A stretch of 64,000 nt of DNA from Methylomusa anaerophila (GTDB lineage Bacteria > Bacillota > Negativicutes > Sporomusales > Sporomusaceae), in contig NZ_AP018449.1 in NCBI RefSeq assembly GCF_003966895.1, forward strand, positions 875,424 through 939,423, written 5' to 3'. Of this stretch, positions 20,755-29,587 are shown piece after piece (the stretch's first letter is position 1; each line of letters opens with the position of its first letter). The notes under the pieces are model-generated. The model saw nothing but the letters and a program-made list of their open reading frames with translations, searched no databases and had not been told where the DNA came from. The translations under genes were made by a program, and so were the position numbers.

Positions 20755-20940
20755 ACCGCCATCTGCGGCGCCGCACCATCTGCGTTGCTGTCATCTGCGA
20801 CAAGTTAACTTGCGTTGATAACACTAACGAAATCAGAATCGTGCTTCTGCGGTCCTCACTCCGACGTACAAGCAGTACGCCTCCGTGAGGTCCCCGCACA
20901 AACTATTGTGCCAGACAAATGAAATCAGAATCGTCGTCGC
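20755..20940. repeat. Palindromic intergenic element
   Basis: The 400-nt gap 20721-21119 has no gene. It holds three near-repeats of CCATCTGCG/TCATCTGCG, an imperfect palindrome at ~20849-20900 (TGCGGTCCTCAC arm against GTGAGGTCCCCGCA arm, with CGTAC/GTACG inside), and GAAATCAGAATCGT twice (20829-20842, 20922-20935). This looks like a dispersed intergenic repeat, not a coding remnant. Confidence 0.5.
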
Positions 20941-21119
20941 GCCTAGGCGGTCTGACTATGTTTACTTAGCAGCATATGAGTTGCTATTCACAATATGTTT
21001 TATGATATGCAACGGTACCTGACGATTTCTAAGCAGTTCGTGGCATTTTCGACAGCTGAGTAGATACAAGAAATAACAATTACATATATCTCTTTACAAT
21101 ATCTTAAGGAGATGACGGT

Positions 21120-22070
21120 ATGGAAGCTATTGGCCGTATAAAACCCAAGCGGCTTCGCCCGGGGGATACTATCGGCGTAATCGCCCCCGCCAGCCCCGGG
21201 GAGCCGGAATTGGCCGCAGCGGGAGTAAGCTGGCTGGAAGAACGGGGTTACCGGGTGCAACTGGGTGTGACAATTGATCAAACCCTGGGATATCTGTCCG
21301 GGCCGGATGCCGCGCGGGCCGCCGACATCAATGCCATGTTCGCATCGCCTGATATTGCCGGTATTGTCTGCCTCCGTGGCGGCTATGGCACCATGCGGCT
21401 GCTGGAACTCCTTGATTATGACAATATCCGGACCCATCCCAAGGTGTTTGTAGGCTACAGCGATATCACAGCCCTGCATATAAGTATTGGCCGACGTACC
21501 GGTCTTATCACCTTCCATGGGCCAATGGCCGCGTCAGACATGGGAAAAGGCTTATCCGATTATACTTGGGAATATTTCTCCCGGGCTATTTCTGCTCCCG
21601 AACCCCTCGGACCCGTCAGCAATCCGCCGGCCGCCCAACCGCCCGTATTTATTGTGCCGGGAACGGCTCAAGGGTACCTGGCAGGGGGAAACTTAAGCCT
21701 GATTGCCGCCACCCTGGGAACACCCTACGAGATTGATACCTGCGGAAAAATTCTCTGCCTGGAAGAGGTAGGCGAGGCCCCGTACCGTATCGACCGCATG
21801 CTGACCCAGCTGTTACTGGCCGGTAAACTGCAGAATGCGGCCGGAATTGTGTTTGATGTATGCGTCGACTGCGATACAGAGGCAAAACCACCCAGCTTCA
21901 CTGTGGCCGAGGTGCTGGGGGACCGTTTAGGGAACTTAAACAAACCAGTCCTCTATAATTTATACTTTGGCCACACGGCGGATAAAGCCACTCTGCCCCT
22001 GGGGGTCATAGCGGTATTGGATACTGAAGCGGGGGGGCTGGTGGTTACGGAAACAGCTACCAGTGATTAA
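21120..22070 (+). CDS. S66-family LD-carboxypeptidase-like serine peptidase
   Basis: The 316-residue protein has the S66 pattern: RPGDTIGVIAPASPG near the N-terminus, the nucleophile Ser114 in FVGYSDITALH, the glutamate in LEEVGEAPYRIDRML and the histidine in YFGHTADKATLPLG. Members are cytoplasmic L,D-carboxypeptidases that trim the terminal D-Ala from recycled murein tetrapeptides, or MccF-type hydrolases. A role in murein peptide recycling fits the neighbouring peptide-binding protein and M20 peptidase. TTAAGGAG lies 8 nt before ATG 21120. Confidence 0.87.
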   Translation: MEAIGRIKPKRLRPGDTIGVIAPASPGEPELAAAGVSWLEERGYRVQLGVTIDQTLGYLSGPDAARAADINAMFASPDIAGIVCLRGGYGTMRLLELLDYDNIRTHPKVFVGYSDITALHISIGRRTGLITFHGPMAASDMGKGLSDYTWEYFSRAISAPEPLGPVSNPPAAQPPVFIVPGTAQGYLAGGNLSLIAATLGTPYEIDTCGKILCLEEVGEAPYRIDRMLTQLLLAGKLQNAAGIVFDVCVDCDTEAKPPSFTVAEVLGDRLGNLNKPVLYNLYFGHTADKATLPLGVIAVLDTEAGGLVVTETATSD

Positions 22071-22095
22071 CTTAACTTAACTTAACTTAACTTAA
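22066..22095 (+). repeat. CTTAA pentanucleotide microsatellite
   Basis: Five perfect CTTAA units (22071-22095) follow the stop codon of the S66 peptidase and end in the AAAGGAGG ribosome-binding site of the next gene. Slippage would change the distance between the two genes. Confidence 0.9.
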
Positions 22096-22142
22096 AGGAG
22101 GCGAAAAAAATAAGCGATAAAAAAGCACTGAAAGAGAGAGTT

Positions 22143-23234
22143 ATGGACGCAGTGACGGCTATGGCGCCGGAACTCAGGGAAATTAGCCTTTTTTTACACA
22201 AAAATCCGGAATTGGGGGGTAAGGAATATCAGGCGGCCCGGTTACTTATCACCGCCGCGGAACAGCGCGGGTTCACAGTGCAGCAGAATATTAGCGGCTA
22301 TGAAACGGCCTTCATTGCCAAGAAAGGAAGTAAGGGCCCTAAAATCGCTTTTTTAGCCGAATATGACGCCTTGCCGGAATTGGGCCATGCCTGCGGCCAC
22401 AATCTGATTGCCGCTATGAGTTGGGGGGCGGCGGCGGCATTGGCAGCCGTGGCCGGTGACCGGGCTGTTTCTTTTTTGATCGGCTGTCCGGCGGAAGAGA
22501 CCAGCGGGGCTAAAGTAGCCATGGCAGCGGACGGCGTTTTTGACGGCTTAACGGCGGCCCTGATTGTTCATCCGGCAGACGGCAACTACCTGGGAGGTAC
22601 TTCCTACGCAACCCATCCGTTACGGATAACTTTCCGCGGGCGTCCCGCCCATGTGGCCAGCAAAACCGACAAAGGCGTCAACGCATTAGACGCTTTGGTC
22701 ATGTTTTATCAAGGAATAAAGATGCTGCGGCAGACCTTTATCCAGGAGACCATTCTGGCCGGAATTGTCACTAAAGGCGGGACGGCACCCAATGTTGTGC
22801 CTGATGCGGCGGAAGCGAAATTTACCATCCGGGCGTTGTCATCCCATTACCTGGAAGAGACGGTAATTCCGGCAGTACGGCGGCTGGCGGCGGGAGTTGC
22901 TCTGGCTAGCGGTACAACAGTTGAAACCGTGCATTATGAACCGTTATTTAAAGAATTAATCAATTCCCCCCGGCTTTTGGAATTATTCCAAAATAATATG
23001 GCCCTCTTGGGCGAAACAGTAACCGTCCTCAAACCGGAAGATGCCGACGGGTCAACCGATGTCGGGAATGTCAGCCACGCCGTGCCCACCATCCATCCCG
23101 ATATCGGCATCGGCTGCAATCTTGTAGCTCATACACCAGCGTTCGCCGCAGCAGCAGCATCCGATTACGCCCAGGAACGGTTGCTGGTAGGAGCTAAGGC
23201 TATGGCCATGACCGCTATTGATCTGCTTGCTTAG
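22143..23234 (+). CDS. M20-family amidohydrolase/peptidase
   Basis: The 363-residue protein is an M20 metallohydrolase of the amidohydrolase (ACY1L2-like) type: AEYDALPELGHACGHN holds the first metal ligands, PAEETSGAK the catalytic glutamate and DGSTDVGNVSH the later ligands, with a dimerisation domain in between. It would cleave an N-acyl or dipeptide bond in the cytoplasm. ATG 22143 is the first standard start but has no good ribosome-binding site. Eleven more family-like codons (ISDKKALKERV) run upstream to ATA 22110, which has AAAGGAGG at 8 nt, so the real start may be there. Confidence 0.85.
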   Translation: MDAVTAMAPELREISLFLHKNPELGGKEYQAARLLITAAEQRGFTVQQNISGYETAFIAKKGSKGPKIAFLAEYDALPELGHACGHNLIAAMSWGAAAALAAVAGDRAVSFLIGCPAEETSGAKVAMAADGVFDGLTAALIVHPADGNYLGGTSYATHPLRITFRGRPAHVASKTDKGVNALDALVMFYQGIKMLRQTFIQETILAGIVTKGGTAPNVVPDAAEAKFTIRALSSHYLEETVIPAVRRLAAGVALASGTTVETVHYEPLFKELINSPRLLELFQNNMALLGETVTVLKPEDADGSTDVGNVSHAVPTIHPDIGIGCNLVAHTPAFAAAAASDYAQERLLVGAKAMAMTAIDLLA

Positions 23235-23313
23235 TCAGCCTTCAGTCAGTCTGAAAGAATTCACGTCCGCCCTGTGCAGCGAAAGTGAATTCCACGCAAA
23301 GGCGGTGTCAGCC

Positions 23314-23409
23314 ATGTTTGAATGGCTCGATAATTTATCACCATGGTGGTATGCAACTGGTGCAGTAATTGTTCTCACTATAATATGGTTGGTTGATGAT
23401 GAAGAATAA
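23314..23409 (+). CDS. Small single-pass membrane protein
   Basis: 31 residues, MFEWLDNLSPWW then a 15-residue hydrophobic segment (YATGAVIVLTIIWLV) and an acidic end (DDEE). AAGGCGG lies about 8-14 nt upstream. No family is recognised. It could be a real small membrane protein or chance; the clean amphipathic-hydrophobic-acidic layout favours the former. Confidence 0.4.
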   Translation: MFEWLDNLSPWWYATGAVIVLTIIWLVDDEE

Positions 23410-23458
23410 CCGGCTAACCGGCGATTATTCAGCTAACGCGTCTTTTTGACGCTCAGCA

Positions 23459-23526
23459 GGCGCAGGACAGCCTTATTATAGGCGGAGGACCGATGTGTCG
23501 GAGCGTTAATAAGGCCGTCCTGCGCC
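23459..23526. repeat. Large perfect-armed inverted repeat
   Basis: Arms 23459-23478 and 23507-23526 match at 19 of 20 positions (GGCGCAGGAC-A/C-GCCTTATTA). The 28-nt loop contains a small hairpin, CCGATGTGTCGG. No T-run follows, so it is not a plain terminator. Confidence 0.75.
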
Positions 23527-23559
23527 GTCCTTAATATATGCTTTCTTTTTTAGCTAAAA

Positions 23560-23593
23560 AAACTACCCATATTTATAAAAACATGGGTAGTTT
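23560..23593 (-). terminator. Terminator of the DUF3842-cooT operon
   Basis: AAACTACCCAT (23560-23570) pairs with ATGGGTAGTTT (23583-23593); on the minus strand seven T follow. It can also act on the plus strand. Confidence 0.85.
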
Positions 23594-23618
23594 GTGCCTA
23601 TATATTATATTTTAGTGA

Positions 23619-23831
23619 TCAACCGGCTTCTGATTCCTTTACTATCTCCAGGATGACCCGGTGATCGACCAAGCTCAGTTCTCTAATTCTGGCAGCAATC
23701 GTTTTTCGCTGCCCAAAAATGTTTTCCAAATAGAGCTCACCATTCTGAGGCACCACTTTATCAACCTGTTCCATAAACAATTCTTCTTTCCCTATGTCAT
23801 CCCGGTAAAGATAAACATTAGCCTCGCACAT
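23619..23831 (-). CDS. cooT: CooT-family nickel-binding protein
   Basis: The 70-residue protein starts MCEANVYL, as CooT proteins do; Cys2 and the N-terminal amine bind nickel in the Rhodospirillum member. The rest (LENIFGQRKTIAARIRELSLVDHRVILEIV) follows the small beta-fold of PF10133. CooT helps load nickel into CO dehydrogenase, and cooS is present about 9 kb away. GGGGG precedes the start, and the start overlaps the upstream DUF3842 gene by 14 nt, so the two are translated together. Confidence 0.75.
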   Translation of the reverse strand: MCEANVYLYRDDIGKEELFMEQVDKVVPQNGELYLENIFGQRKTIAARIRELSLVDHRVILEIVKESEAG

Positions 23832-24258
23832 TGCGATTACCCCCTTCGTTTTCCATGTATTGTTTTATTTGTGAAACCAAGGCATCCACCATGTGTGGCA
23901 GCGGCTCTGAGTGCAAGCCGACTATATCAAGATTGTTACGATGAAGTGGCAATAAAAGCTTTCTTGCCTTGCTGACAACCACTCGCTTGGCCATCTTAGC
24001 CGTTAATTCCCCCCTCATGGAGTTAGGCAAAATGATGCTAAGGGAACCGACAATCAAATCCACTTGATCAACGTTGCAAATCAGAGCGCTTTCCCCGGTA
24101 GCACCTTCATTGGCCCCGGCTCTGAGCATGACGGAAGTAGCCTGAGAATTCGTGCCGATTGCCAAAATTTCGACGGTATTGCGAAATTCGTCCCGTATTT
24201 TCTCAATAATAATTTTGCCAATTCCGCCACCTTGGCCATCAACCACGGCAATGTCCAT
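23818..24258 (-). CDS. DUF3842 family protein
   Basis: The 146-residue protein begins MDIAVVDGQGGGIGKIIIEKIR, a Rossmann-like glycine-rich loop, followed by ILAIGTNSQATSVMLRAGAN and GESALICNV, as in DUF3842 proteins of anaerobic Firmicutes. Function is unknown; a nucleotide-binding fold is likely. ATG 24258 is preferred because GGGGGGA lies just upstream; the frame extends to 24423 without family likeness. It overlaps cooT, suggesting a part in nickel or CO metabolism (inference). Confidence 0.8.
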   Translation of the reverse strand: MDIAVVDGQGGGIGKIIIEKIRDEFRNTVEILAIGTNSQATSVMLRAGANEGATGESALICNVDQVDLIVGSLSIILPNSMRGELTAKMAKRVVVSKARKLLLPLHRNNLDIVGLHSEPLPHMVDALVSQIKQYMENEGGNRNVRG

Positions 24259-24509
24259 AAAATCCCCCCAATAAACCACTAAACCACCACAAAAATTGCA
24301 TCTAACCACCTGCGCGAGAGCCAAAAAAATAATACCATAATAGCTCCAGATATTTCTTTCCGGAAAAACCTTCATGGCATGCATGGTTATTCTTAGTAAA
24401 ATTGTCGTTTTCTGACGATTCATAGGGTGACATTCGTTGCCACTGTGAATTAATTATAATCAATACATGTAAATAATGCAACAGTAAATTCCCGGGGGCT
24501 GTTCAGCCT

Positions 24510-25133
24510 CTATGTCCTGCCGCCAGAGTTGACTCCAATGACAGGGAAATTAATTCCGTACATAATGCAGCAAATTCGCAGGCCGGTTGTAATACAAAAA
24601 CAAAGATACAAAGGAATATTGCCGGTAAAATAAAATTGGGCATAGTAAAAGCTTATCGCGCCGGCAATGGTAGTGATAGCGTAGACTTCCTGCCGGAAAA
24701 CATAAGGAATCTCCTTAACAAACACATCCCGCAGGACACTTCCGCCAATTCCCGTAATAACGGCAACAGTGGTTACGATAAACAAAGTATTCAGGTTATG
24801 CTCAATAGCAAGATTGGCGCTTGTGGCAGTAAAGGCTCCCAAGCCAATGGCATCAAATATTTGAATCGTATGTTTAAATTTGTCCAGCCAACGATAGGTA
24901 AAACAAACACCAATTGTTGCAATGGCGCTAATGATGAAAAAAGTCGGATCGCGAAAAGTAAGGGGCGGTGTATTGCCTATAATCACATCGCGCATTATTC
25001 CGCCGCCAACAGCCGTGGTTACAGCCAGCACCAGTACTCCAAAAATATCAACCCGCTTTTGTATACCCGTCAGTGCTCCGGAAACGGCGAAAGCTACTAT
25101 ACCCATAATCTCAAATACATTCCAGGCTGTCAT
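24510..25133 (-). CDS. TRIC/UPF0126-family membrane channel
   Basis: The 207-residue protein has about seven hydrophobic segments arranged as an internal duplication, with the glycine-rich loop AVGGGIMRDVIIGNTPP and its repeat GIGGSVLRDVFVKEIP. These are the signatures of the prokaryotic TRIC (UPF0126) cation-channel family, which forms trimers conducting monovalent cations. The physiological ion is not known here. Confidence 0.85.
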   Translation of the reverse strand: MTAWNVFEIMGIVAFAVSGALTGIQKRVDIFGVLVLAVTTAVGGGIMRDVIIGNTPPLTFRDPTFFIISAIATIGVCFTYRWLDKFKHTIQIFDAIGLGAFTATSANLAIEHNLNTLFIVTTVAVITGIGGSVLRDVFVKEIPYVFRQEVYAITTIAGAISFYYAQFYFTGNIPLYLCFCITTGLRICCIMYGINFPVIGVNSGGRT

Positions 25134-25297
25134 TTATTCATTACTCTCCCCAGTTTTTCACCCTCACCGGTGATACTTCTATATCATATTCTTCTTGACA
25201 TATGACTGTTCTATTATACACAAAGAATCGGGGAAAATAAAGCAGGGAATCGATGGCGGTTAGCAGATGAAGGCGGATATTATTGCCAAATGTCTTC

Positions 25298-25990
25298 TTA
25301 AAAGCTTTCGTTTTTTTCCCGCAAACGCTGCAGCCCATACAGTATTATTTTCCCATGATCAAAGGCGATGCCGCCGGCATCTAAAAGAGTGCCTTTAACC
25401 CTTCCCTCCGGCTCATTAAAAAATTTAATGGTTGCGGTAAGTTCAATTTCCATGGACTTATTTTGAAGGGAAAGTCTTGCTAACTGCCACTGCCGGTTAT
25501 TACCGCAGCCGCTTTCGATAATTTCTTCATCGACGTCAAACCACGCCGCCTTCGCAGCATCATCCCCCGCTTTTAGCTCCACGGCATTACTTGGAATCAA
25601 CGCCATGTACACCACGCTAATGGTGCGGGTGCGGGGATCTCTTCCCACTTCTCCCATGGTATAAAGTTGTTCCATATATACATTTTTCACACCGGTCTCT
25701 TCTTCCAATTCCCTGGCAGCTGCTGCATCAAGGTTTTCATCCATATTCACAAACCCTCCGGGCAAAGCCCACCGGCCGATACAAGGATGGTCCGCTCTCT
25801 TAATCATTAATAAGCTTATTCTTTTCCCGGGTGGCTTTTGTTGGCTATGATCCTCATGATCCTCGTCCGTAACTGTAAAAATCAATGCATCTACCGTCAC
25901 AGAAGGTCTCTCAAACTTTCCTGGATCATACCTGACCAGAAATTCCGCCTCTGTCAGCCCATGTTTATTTTTTTTGGGTTCGGTACCCAT
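25298..25990 (-). CDS. Nudix hydrolase
   Basis: The 230-residue protein contains a complete Nudix box (GGFVNMDENLDAAAARELEE followed by ETGV), fitting GX5EX7REUXEEXGU. It resembles NrtR/ADP-ribose-pyrophosphatase-type Nudix domains (WALPGGFV, YTMGEVGRDPRTRTISVVYM). No winged-helix domain is evident in the ~70 residues after the Nudix core, so a regulator of the NrtR kind is less likely. It would hydrolyse a nucleoside-diphosphate derivative such as ADP-ribose. Confidence 0.85.
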   Translation of the reverse strand: MGTEPKKNKHGLTEAEFLVRYDPGKFERPSVTVDALIFTVTDEDHEDHSQQKPPGKRISLLMIKRADHPCIGRWALPGGFVNMDENLDAAAARELEEETGVKNVYMEQLYTMGEVGRDPRTRTISVVYMALIPSNAVELKAGDDAAKAAWFDVDEEIIESGCGNNRQWQLARLSLQNKSMEIELTATIKFFNEPEGRVKGTLLDAGGIAFDHGKIILYGLQRLREKNESF

Positions 25991-26426
25991 ATAGTGAGTT
26001 CCCCCTCTTCCTTGGCAAAATCATTTTCCCCCGCTATGGCCCAGCCTAGCGGCGATAACGGCAAACCTGAGTCTGCTGCTTTTCACTATGATTGTGCAAT
26101 GGCCATTCCCTTGCGCCGCCGGCGCGGGGTTAGCAGGAAATAGCCAAACATCGTACGCCTCCCAAGCCTGGAGCTATCCGGGTAACGTCGCCCCCAAATC
26201 CTTATTTCCATTAAATTGTAATACGATTTCTGCATTTGATCAAGTCCGGTTTACCTCTGCGAACTAAGCAGGTGCGGTATTCTTTCTCCTCCTTAATAAT
26301 TGTCATAATTTTTTCGGCGTCCCTAATAAAACCACCAATGTCATTACTTAGTATTTAAGGCAGTGACGCTTTAATATATTCGGTTGGCCGATCCCACATA
26401 GCAAGGTATTCTCGTTGACACGCAAA
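25991..26426. other. Intergenic region without recognisable gene
   Basis: The ~430 nt between the Nudix gene and the hairpin at 26427 show no convincing reading frame, ribosome-binding site or RNA motif. A 101-codon frame at 25838-26143 overlaps the Nudix gene antisense and is not supported. Confidence 0.5.
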
Positions 26427-26477
26427 AAGCCCTCAATCCTAAAGAAAGTTTTCCTTTTCCTTCTCGGATGAGGGCTT
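26427..26477 (-). terminator. Terminator-like hairpin
   Basis: AAGCCCTCA (26427-26435) pairs with TGAGGGCTT (26469-26477) around a 33-nt loop; on the minus strand the stem is followed by TTTTTGCG. It lies just after the minus-strand gene remnants. Confidence 0.65.
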
Positions 26478-26499
26478 ACTATTTTATAATAATGGCATA

Positions 26500-26634
26500 T
26501 TAATTTCTGGCTACATTAAGGACGTAATCCTGGAATGTACCGCCGCCGTTAACCCCAGTAGCTTTAACAGTAAATGTCCCAAGAGTACCGGTACTATTCC
26601 CTGGCAATGACATAAATGGAAAGGAGTTATTCAA
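26500..26634 (-). pseudogene. C-terminal scrap of an Ig-like surface domain
   Basis: A 45-codon open stretch reads SLPGNSTGTLGTFTVKATG then VNGGGTFQDYVLNV and a stop. The pattern GTFTVKATG...YVLNV is the end of a cadherin- or Ig-like (He_PIG type) extracellular domain. A stop lies immediately upstream and no start signal exists, so it is a remnant. Confidence 0.5.
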
Positions 26635-26637
26635 TAA

Positions 26638-27185
26638 TTATTTAACATTATATTTTCTAAAAATGTTTAATATAGATTGATCAATCTCAACCATATGCCG
26701 TATGGCTTTCCGGTCATCAGCATCTAACCCTGCTCCTTCAGTTAGGTTTTTTTTATTCTCAGCAATAACTTTATTGAGAAAGTCTTGGTAAGAGGTTATG
26801 TTATTTATAAAATTTTGAGCATCACCAATCCGAAAGCTCGGCTCGGCACTCTTATAAATATTTCAGTTTTAGCCATGAATTGTTCATCAGGCGTTAATGA
26901 TTTCATTGCTTCAACCCATGCTTTCTTGGCGGATAGCGGCGCATTGTCTGCTGGAAACCTTAAGGTATTAGTACCATTAGATGCAATTCCAAAATACTTT
27001 TCGTCACTAGGACTAATTGGTTCCTCCATTTTGTTGGAATATACGTCCGGTATAGTAGAAAACAGCGTTTCCGTTTTAAGGAAACTATCGGAATATGAGT
27101 TGTTTTGAGCTTTTTTTATAGTTTGTAGTGGGTTAAAAGTTTCAATCGTGCTTATGGAATTGTTACCTCTGATATTTTGTATCAC
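26638..27185 (-). pseudogene. Frameshifted hypothetical protein
   Basis: The first frame (27185 to 26805) begins MIQNIRGNNSISTIETFNP and holds APLSAKKAWVEAMKSLTPDEQ. Near 26850 coding sense moves to another frame: from about KSAEPSFRIGDAQNFINNI it continues through LTEGAGLDADDRKAIRHMVEIDQS to a stop at 26638. Joined, it would be about 182 residues. A one-base change in the run around 26845-26860 would restore it; a sequencing error is also possible. No family is recognised. The N-terminal style (MxxNxIR) resembles the orphan protein at 50877-52082. Confidence 0.6.
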
Positions 27186-27249
27186 TCTATCACCTTATTG
27201 ACTAATATTTACCACATAATATTATCGTCCTCCGCCATTCAAGCACCCC

Positions 27250-29226
27250 CTATACCCTGAACTTGCTGACGGCTTGGGTCAATTCTCCGGCCATCCTTGC
27301 CAGCGCCTGGCTCGACGAGGCGATTTCCTCCATCGTCGCGGACTGTTCCTCGCTCGCCGCCGAGACTGTCTGCGACTGGCCGGCAGTACTTTTGCTGATG
27401 GCGTCGACCTCCCGCACCGATGTAACAATCTGCTGACTGCCGCTGGCCATCTGCTGGATGACTGCCGATATTTCCCTCATCTGGGCCGATACTTCATTGA
27501 TTGACCCGTAGATTGCCTGAAAGGCTTTCCCGGCGTCATTGACAACTTCCGCCCCGATACGGACTTCTCTGGTCCCGCCGTTCATAGCTACCACCGCGCT
27601 GTCGGTGTCTCCCTGAATTTCTGCGATCAGTTCGGCAATTTTTTTTGCTGCATCCTGAGACTGCTCAGCCAGCTTACGCACTTCCTCGGCTACCACCGCA
27701 AAGCCGCGCCCCTGCTCACCGGCCCGCGCCGCCTCGATAGCAGCGTTTAAGGCCAGGAGGTTGGTTTGTCCGGCGATACCTGAGATGGTATTAACGATCT
27801 GTCCGATTTCCTGGGACCGCTCGCTCAGCTTGGTCACCACTTGGGCCGACTGGGTGACGGTTTCCTCAATATGGCCCATCTGAGTGATGGCTTTTTGCAC
27901 AACGTTGCTGCCCTCCTTGGCCGCTTCGGCCGACTTGGCCGAAGTGTTGGCCACCGTGTTGGCATTGGCTGCGATTTGCTGGATGCCTGCCGACATCTGG
28001 CCAACGACGGCGGAAGTGTTGTCTACTGCTTTTAGTTGGTTTTCTGCTCCTGTGGCTACTTCTCCGATAACCTGAGCGATCTGGTTGGCCGCCTGGGCCG
28101 ATTGCTCAGCGCTGGCTGTAAGTTCTTCGCTCGACGCTGCGACCTGGTCAGTAGCAGCGCTAACTTGTTTAATCAGGCCGTGCAAATTGCCTCGCATCCG
28201 CACAAGCGAATCGGCCAGTTGGCCAATCTCATCTTGGGAATAGATGATCATACGCCCGCGGTCTCTCAGATCGCCGTTGGCGATCCCTTCGCTGTAGGCC
28301 ACCATCGTACGGATCGGAATAACCATGCGCCGGGCGTACCAAGCAATAACAATCGCTGCCAGTAACAGCACGGCCGCCGCGGTAATCAATGATACCCAGG
28401 TTAATGCGGAAACGGCATCTGTTACCTCCGCTTTAGGCACAGTGACTCCCAATGACCAACTGACACCCGGCACCGGTGCATAAGCGTAATATCTATCTAT
28501 TCCCATAGCCGTCATTATGGCAGTGCCCTTTTCCCCTGTCACCATTCGTGCAGCCATTGCCTTACGGCCAGGATCGGCATTGGGATCGGTCAAAAAATTG
28601 CTCTTCATTGCCACATTCGGGTCGGGATGGATTATTGCCAAGCCGTCCTTTTGGCAGACATATACGTAACCGGTCTGACCAATCTTTATGTCCAAAACTC
28701 TTTTGCTAAGCTCATCCATATCAATTGGTCCAAGCAATACACCTACGACTTTATCGCCAGCTTTAACAGGAATCGCGATTACTATTGTTAAATGACCCGT
28801 CGCCTTTGACGCAACCGGATCAGAAATAAAGATTTGACCGCTCATGGCCGGTTTAAAATAAGGCCTGTCTGCTACATTCACCTTGAAGCCGGTTTCATTT
28901 ACGGAATCACCGTTCTGATCGGCAAAAACAAGCGAGTCATATTCTTTATTATTGTTTTTAGCCGCAACAAGAATTGGCACCACAGAATCAAGGCTGCCGT
29001 TACTAAGAATGGGATTAGATGCGAGCATCTTTAACTCCATCTTGTGAGCCTCTAGCCAATCGCCTATCGCTATAGCTGATCCAACCGCTTGTTGCTGCAT
29101 ATCGGCAGTCACTTTTTCACTGATAATTTCCCGCGCTTTCCAGTAATTTAGTCCACCTAAAGCCCCTAGCGCCACCAGAAAGATGACCAGGATGGTGACC
29201 GTCAGTTTCATCTGGATGCTTTTCAA
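27250..29226 (-). CDS. Methyl-accepting chemotaxis protein, dCache sensor
   Basis: The 658-residue receptor has TM1 ([19 protein letters not shown]), a ~245-residue periplasmic-side dCache_1 domain ([56 protein letters not shown]), TM2 ([19 protein letters not shown]), a HAMP domain and the cytoplasmic signalling hairpin with tip [18 protein letters not shown]. The dCache part often binds amino acids or organic acids; the ligand is unknown. TTG 29226 is chosen over GTG 29235 because GGAG sits 8 nt upstream of it. A c-di-GMP riboswitch precedes the gene. Confidence 0.9.
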   Translation of the reverse strand: MKSIQMKLTVTILVIFLVALGALGGLNYWKAREIISEKVTADMQQQAVGSAIAIGDWLEAHKMELKMLASNPILSNGSLDSVVPILVAAKNNNKEYDSLVFADQNGDSVNETGFKVNVADRPYFKPAMSGQIFISDPVASKATGHLTIVIAIPVKAGDKVVGVLLGPIDMDELSKRVLDIKIGQTGYVYVCQKDGLAIIHPDPNVAMKSNFLTDPNADPGRKAMAARMVTGEKGTAIMTAMGIDRYYAYAPVPGVSWSLGVTVPKAEVTDAVSALTWVSLITAAAVLLLAAIVIAWYARRMVIPIRTMVAYSEGIANGDLRDRGRMIIYSQDEIGQLADSLVRMRGNLHGLIKQVSAATDQVAASSEELTASAEQSAQAANQIAQVIGEVATGAENQLKAVDNTSAVVGQMSAGIQQIAANANTVANTSAKSAEAAKEGSNVVQKAITQMGHIEETVTQSAQVVTKLSERSQEIGQIVNTISGIAGQTNLLALNAAIEAARAGEQGRGFAVVAEEVRKLAEQSQDAAKKIAELIAEIQGDTDSAVVAMNGGTREVRIGAEVVNDAGKAFQAIYGSINEVSAQMREISAVIQQMASGSQQIVTSVREVDAISKSTAGQSQTVSAASEEQSATMEEIASSSQALARMAGELTQAVSKFRV

Positions 29227-29311
29227 CCGAATCACTCCAATCTTTTTAGTCTCCGCTAGTTAGTTCACCATTCGGTCATTAAAAATAGAGACCCATTAAG
29301 GTCGCTTTAAA

Positions 29312-29389
29312 TGCAACCTGGCTGTCATAGGCTCCCACGCCCGTAGACCCATGGCTTTGCGTCCTTGACGTAGTAAATCCTTATTGCCC
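29312..29389 (-). promoter_or_regulatory. c-di-GMP-I (GEMM-I) riboswitch upstream of chemoreceptor
   Basis: Minus strand: GGGCAATAAGG, then GGACGCAAAGCCATGGGTCT, ACGGGCGTGGGAGCCTATGA and CAGCCAGGTTGC. The core joining segment and second stem match GEMM-I and are almost identical to the aptamer at 16168-16243. The GNRA-capped arm is degenerate (AAGGATTTACTACGTCAAGG). Downstream, GACC-ttaat-GGGTC followed by TATTTTT (about 29285-29307) could be the expression platform. Confidence 0.82.
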
Positions 29390-29536
29390 AATATTTACCG
29401 TATAGTATTATCGTAATGTAATCGTCTTTTCTTAAATTTTCCACTATAGCAATCTCCTGAAATCGTGACAAAAACTCAAAAAAGTAGGGAAGCATAAAAC
29501 AACCACATGATTTACACTCGTAAAGTTTAAAAAAGC

Positions 29537-29577
29537 AAACCTCCTGTGAATAACCAATCGGTATCCACAGGAGGTTT
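29537..29577 (-). terminator. Terminator of the carboxynorspermidine operon
   Basis: AAACCTCCTGTG (29537-29548) pairs with CACAGGAGGTTT (29566-29577), with T-rich sequence on both sides (bidirectional). Confidence 0.85.
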
Positions 29578-29587
29578 TTGTCTATAG

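Noticed and set aside
26100-26220. Possible riboswitch on the minus strand
   Set aside because: GC-rich complementary pieces are visible but match no consensus I know, and no suitable gene follows.
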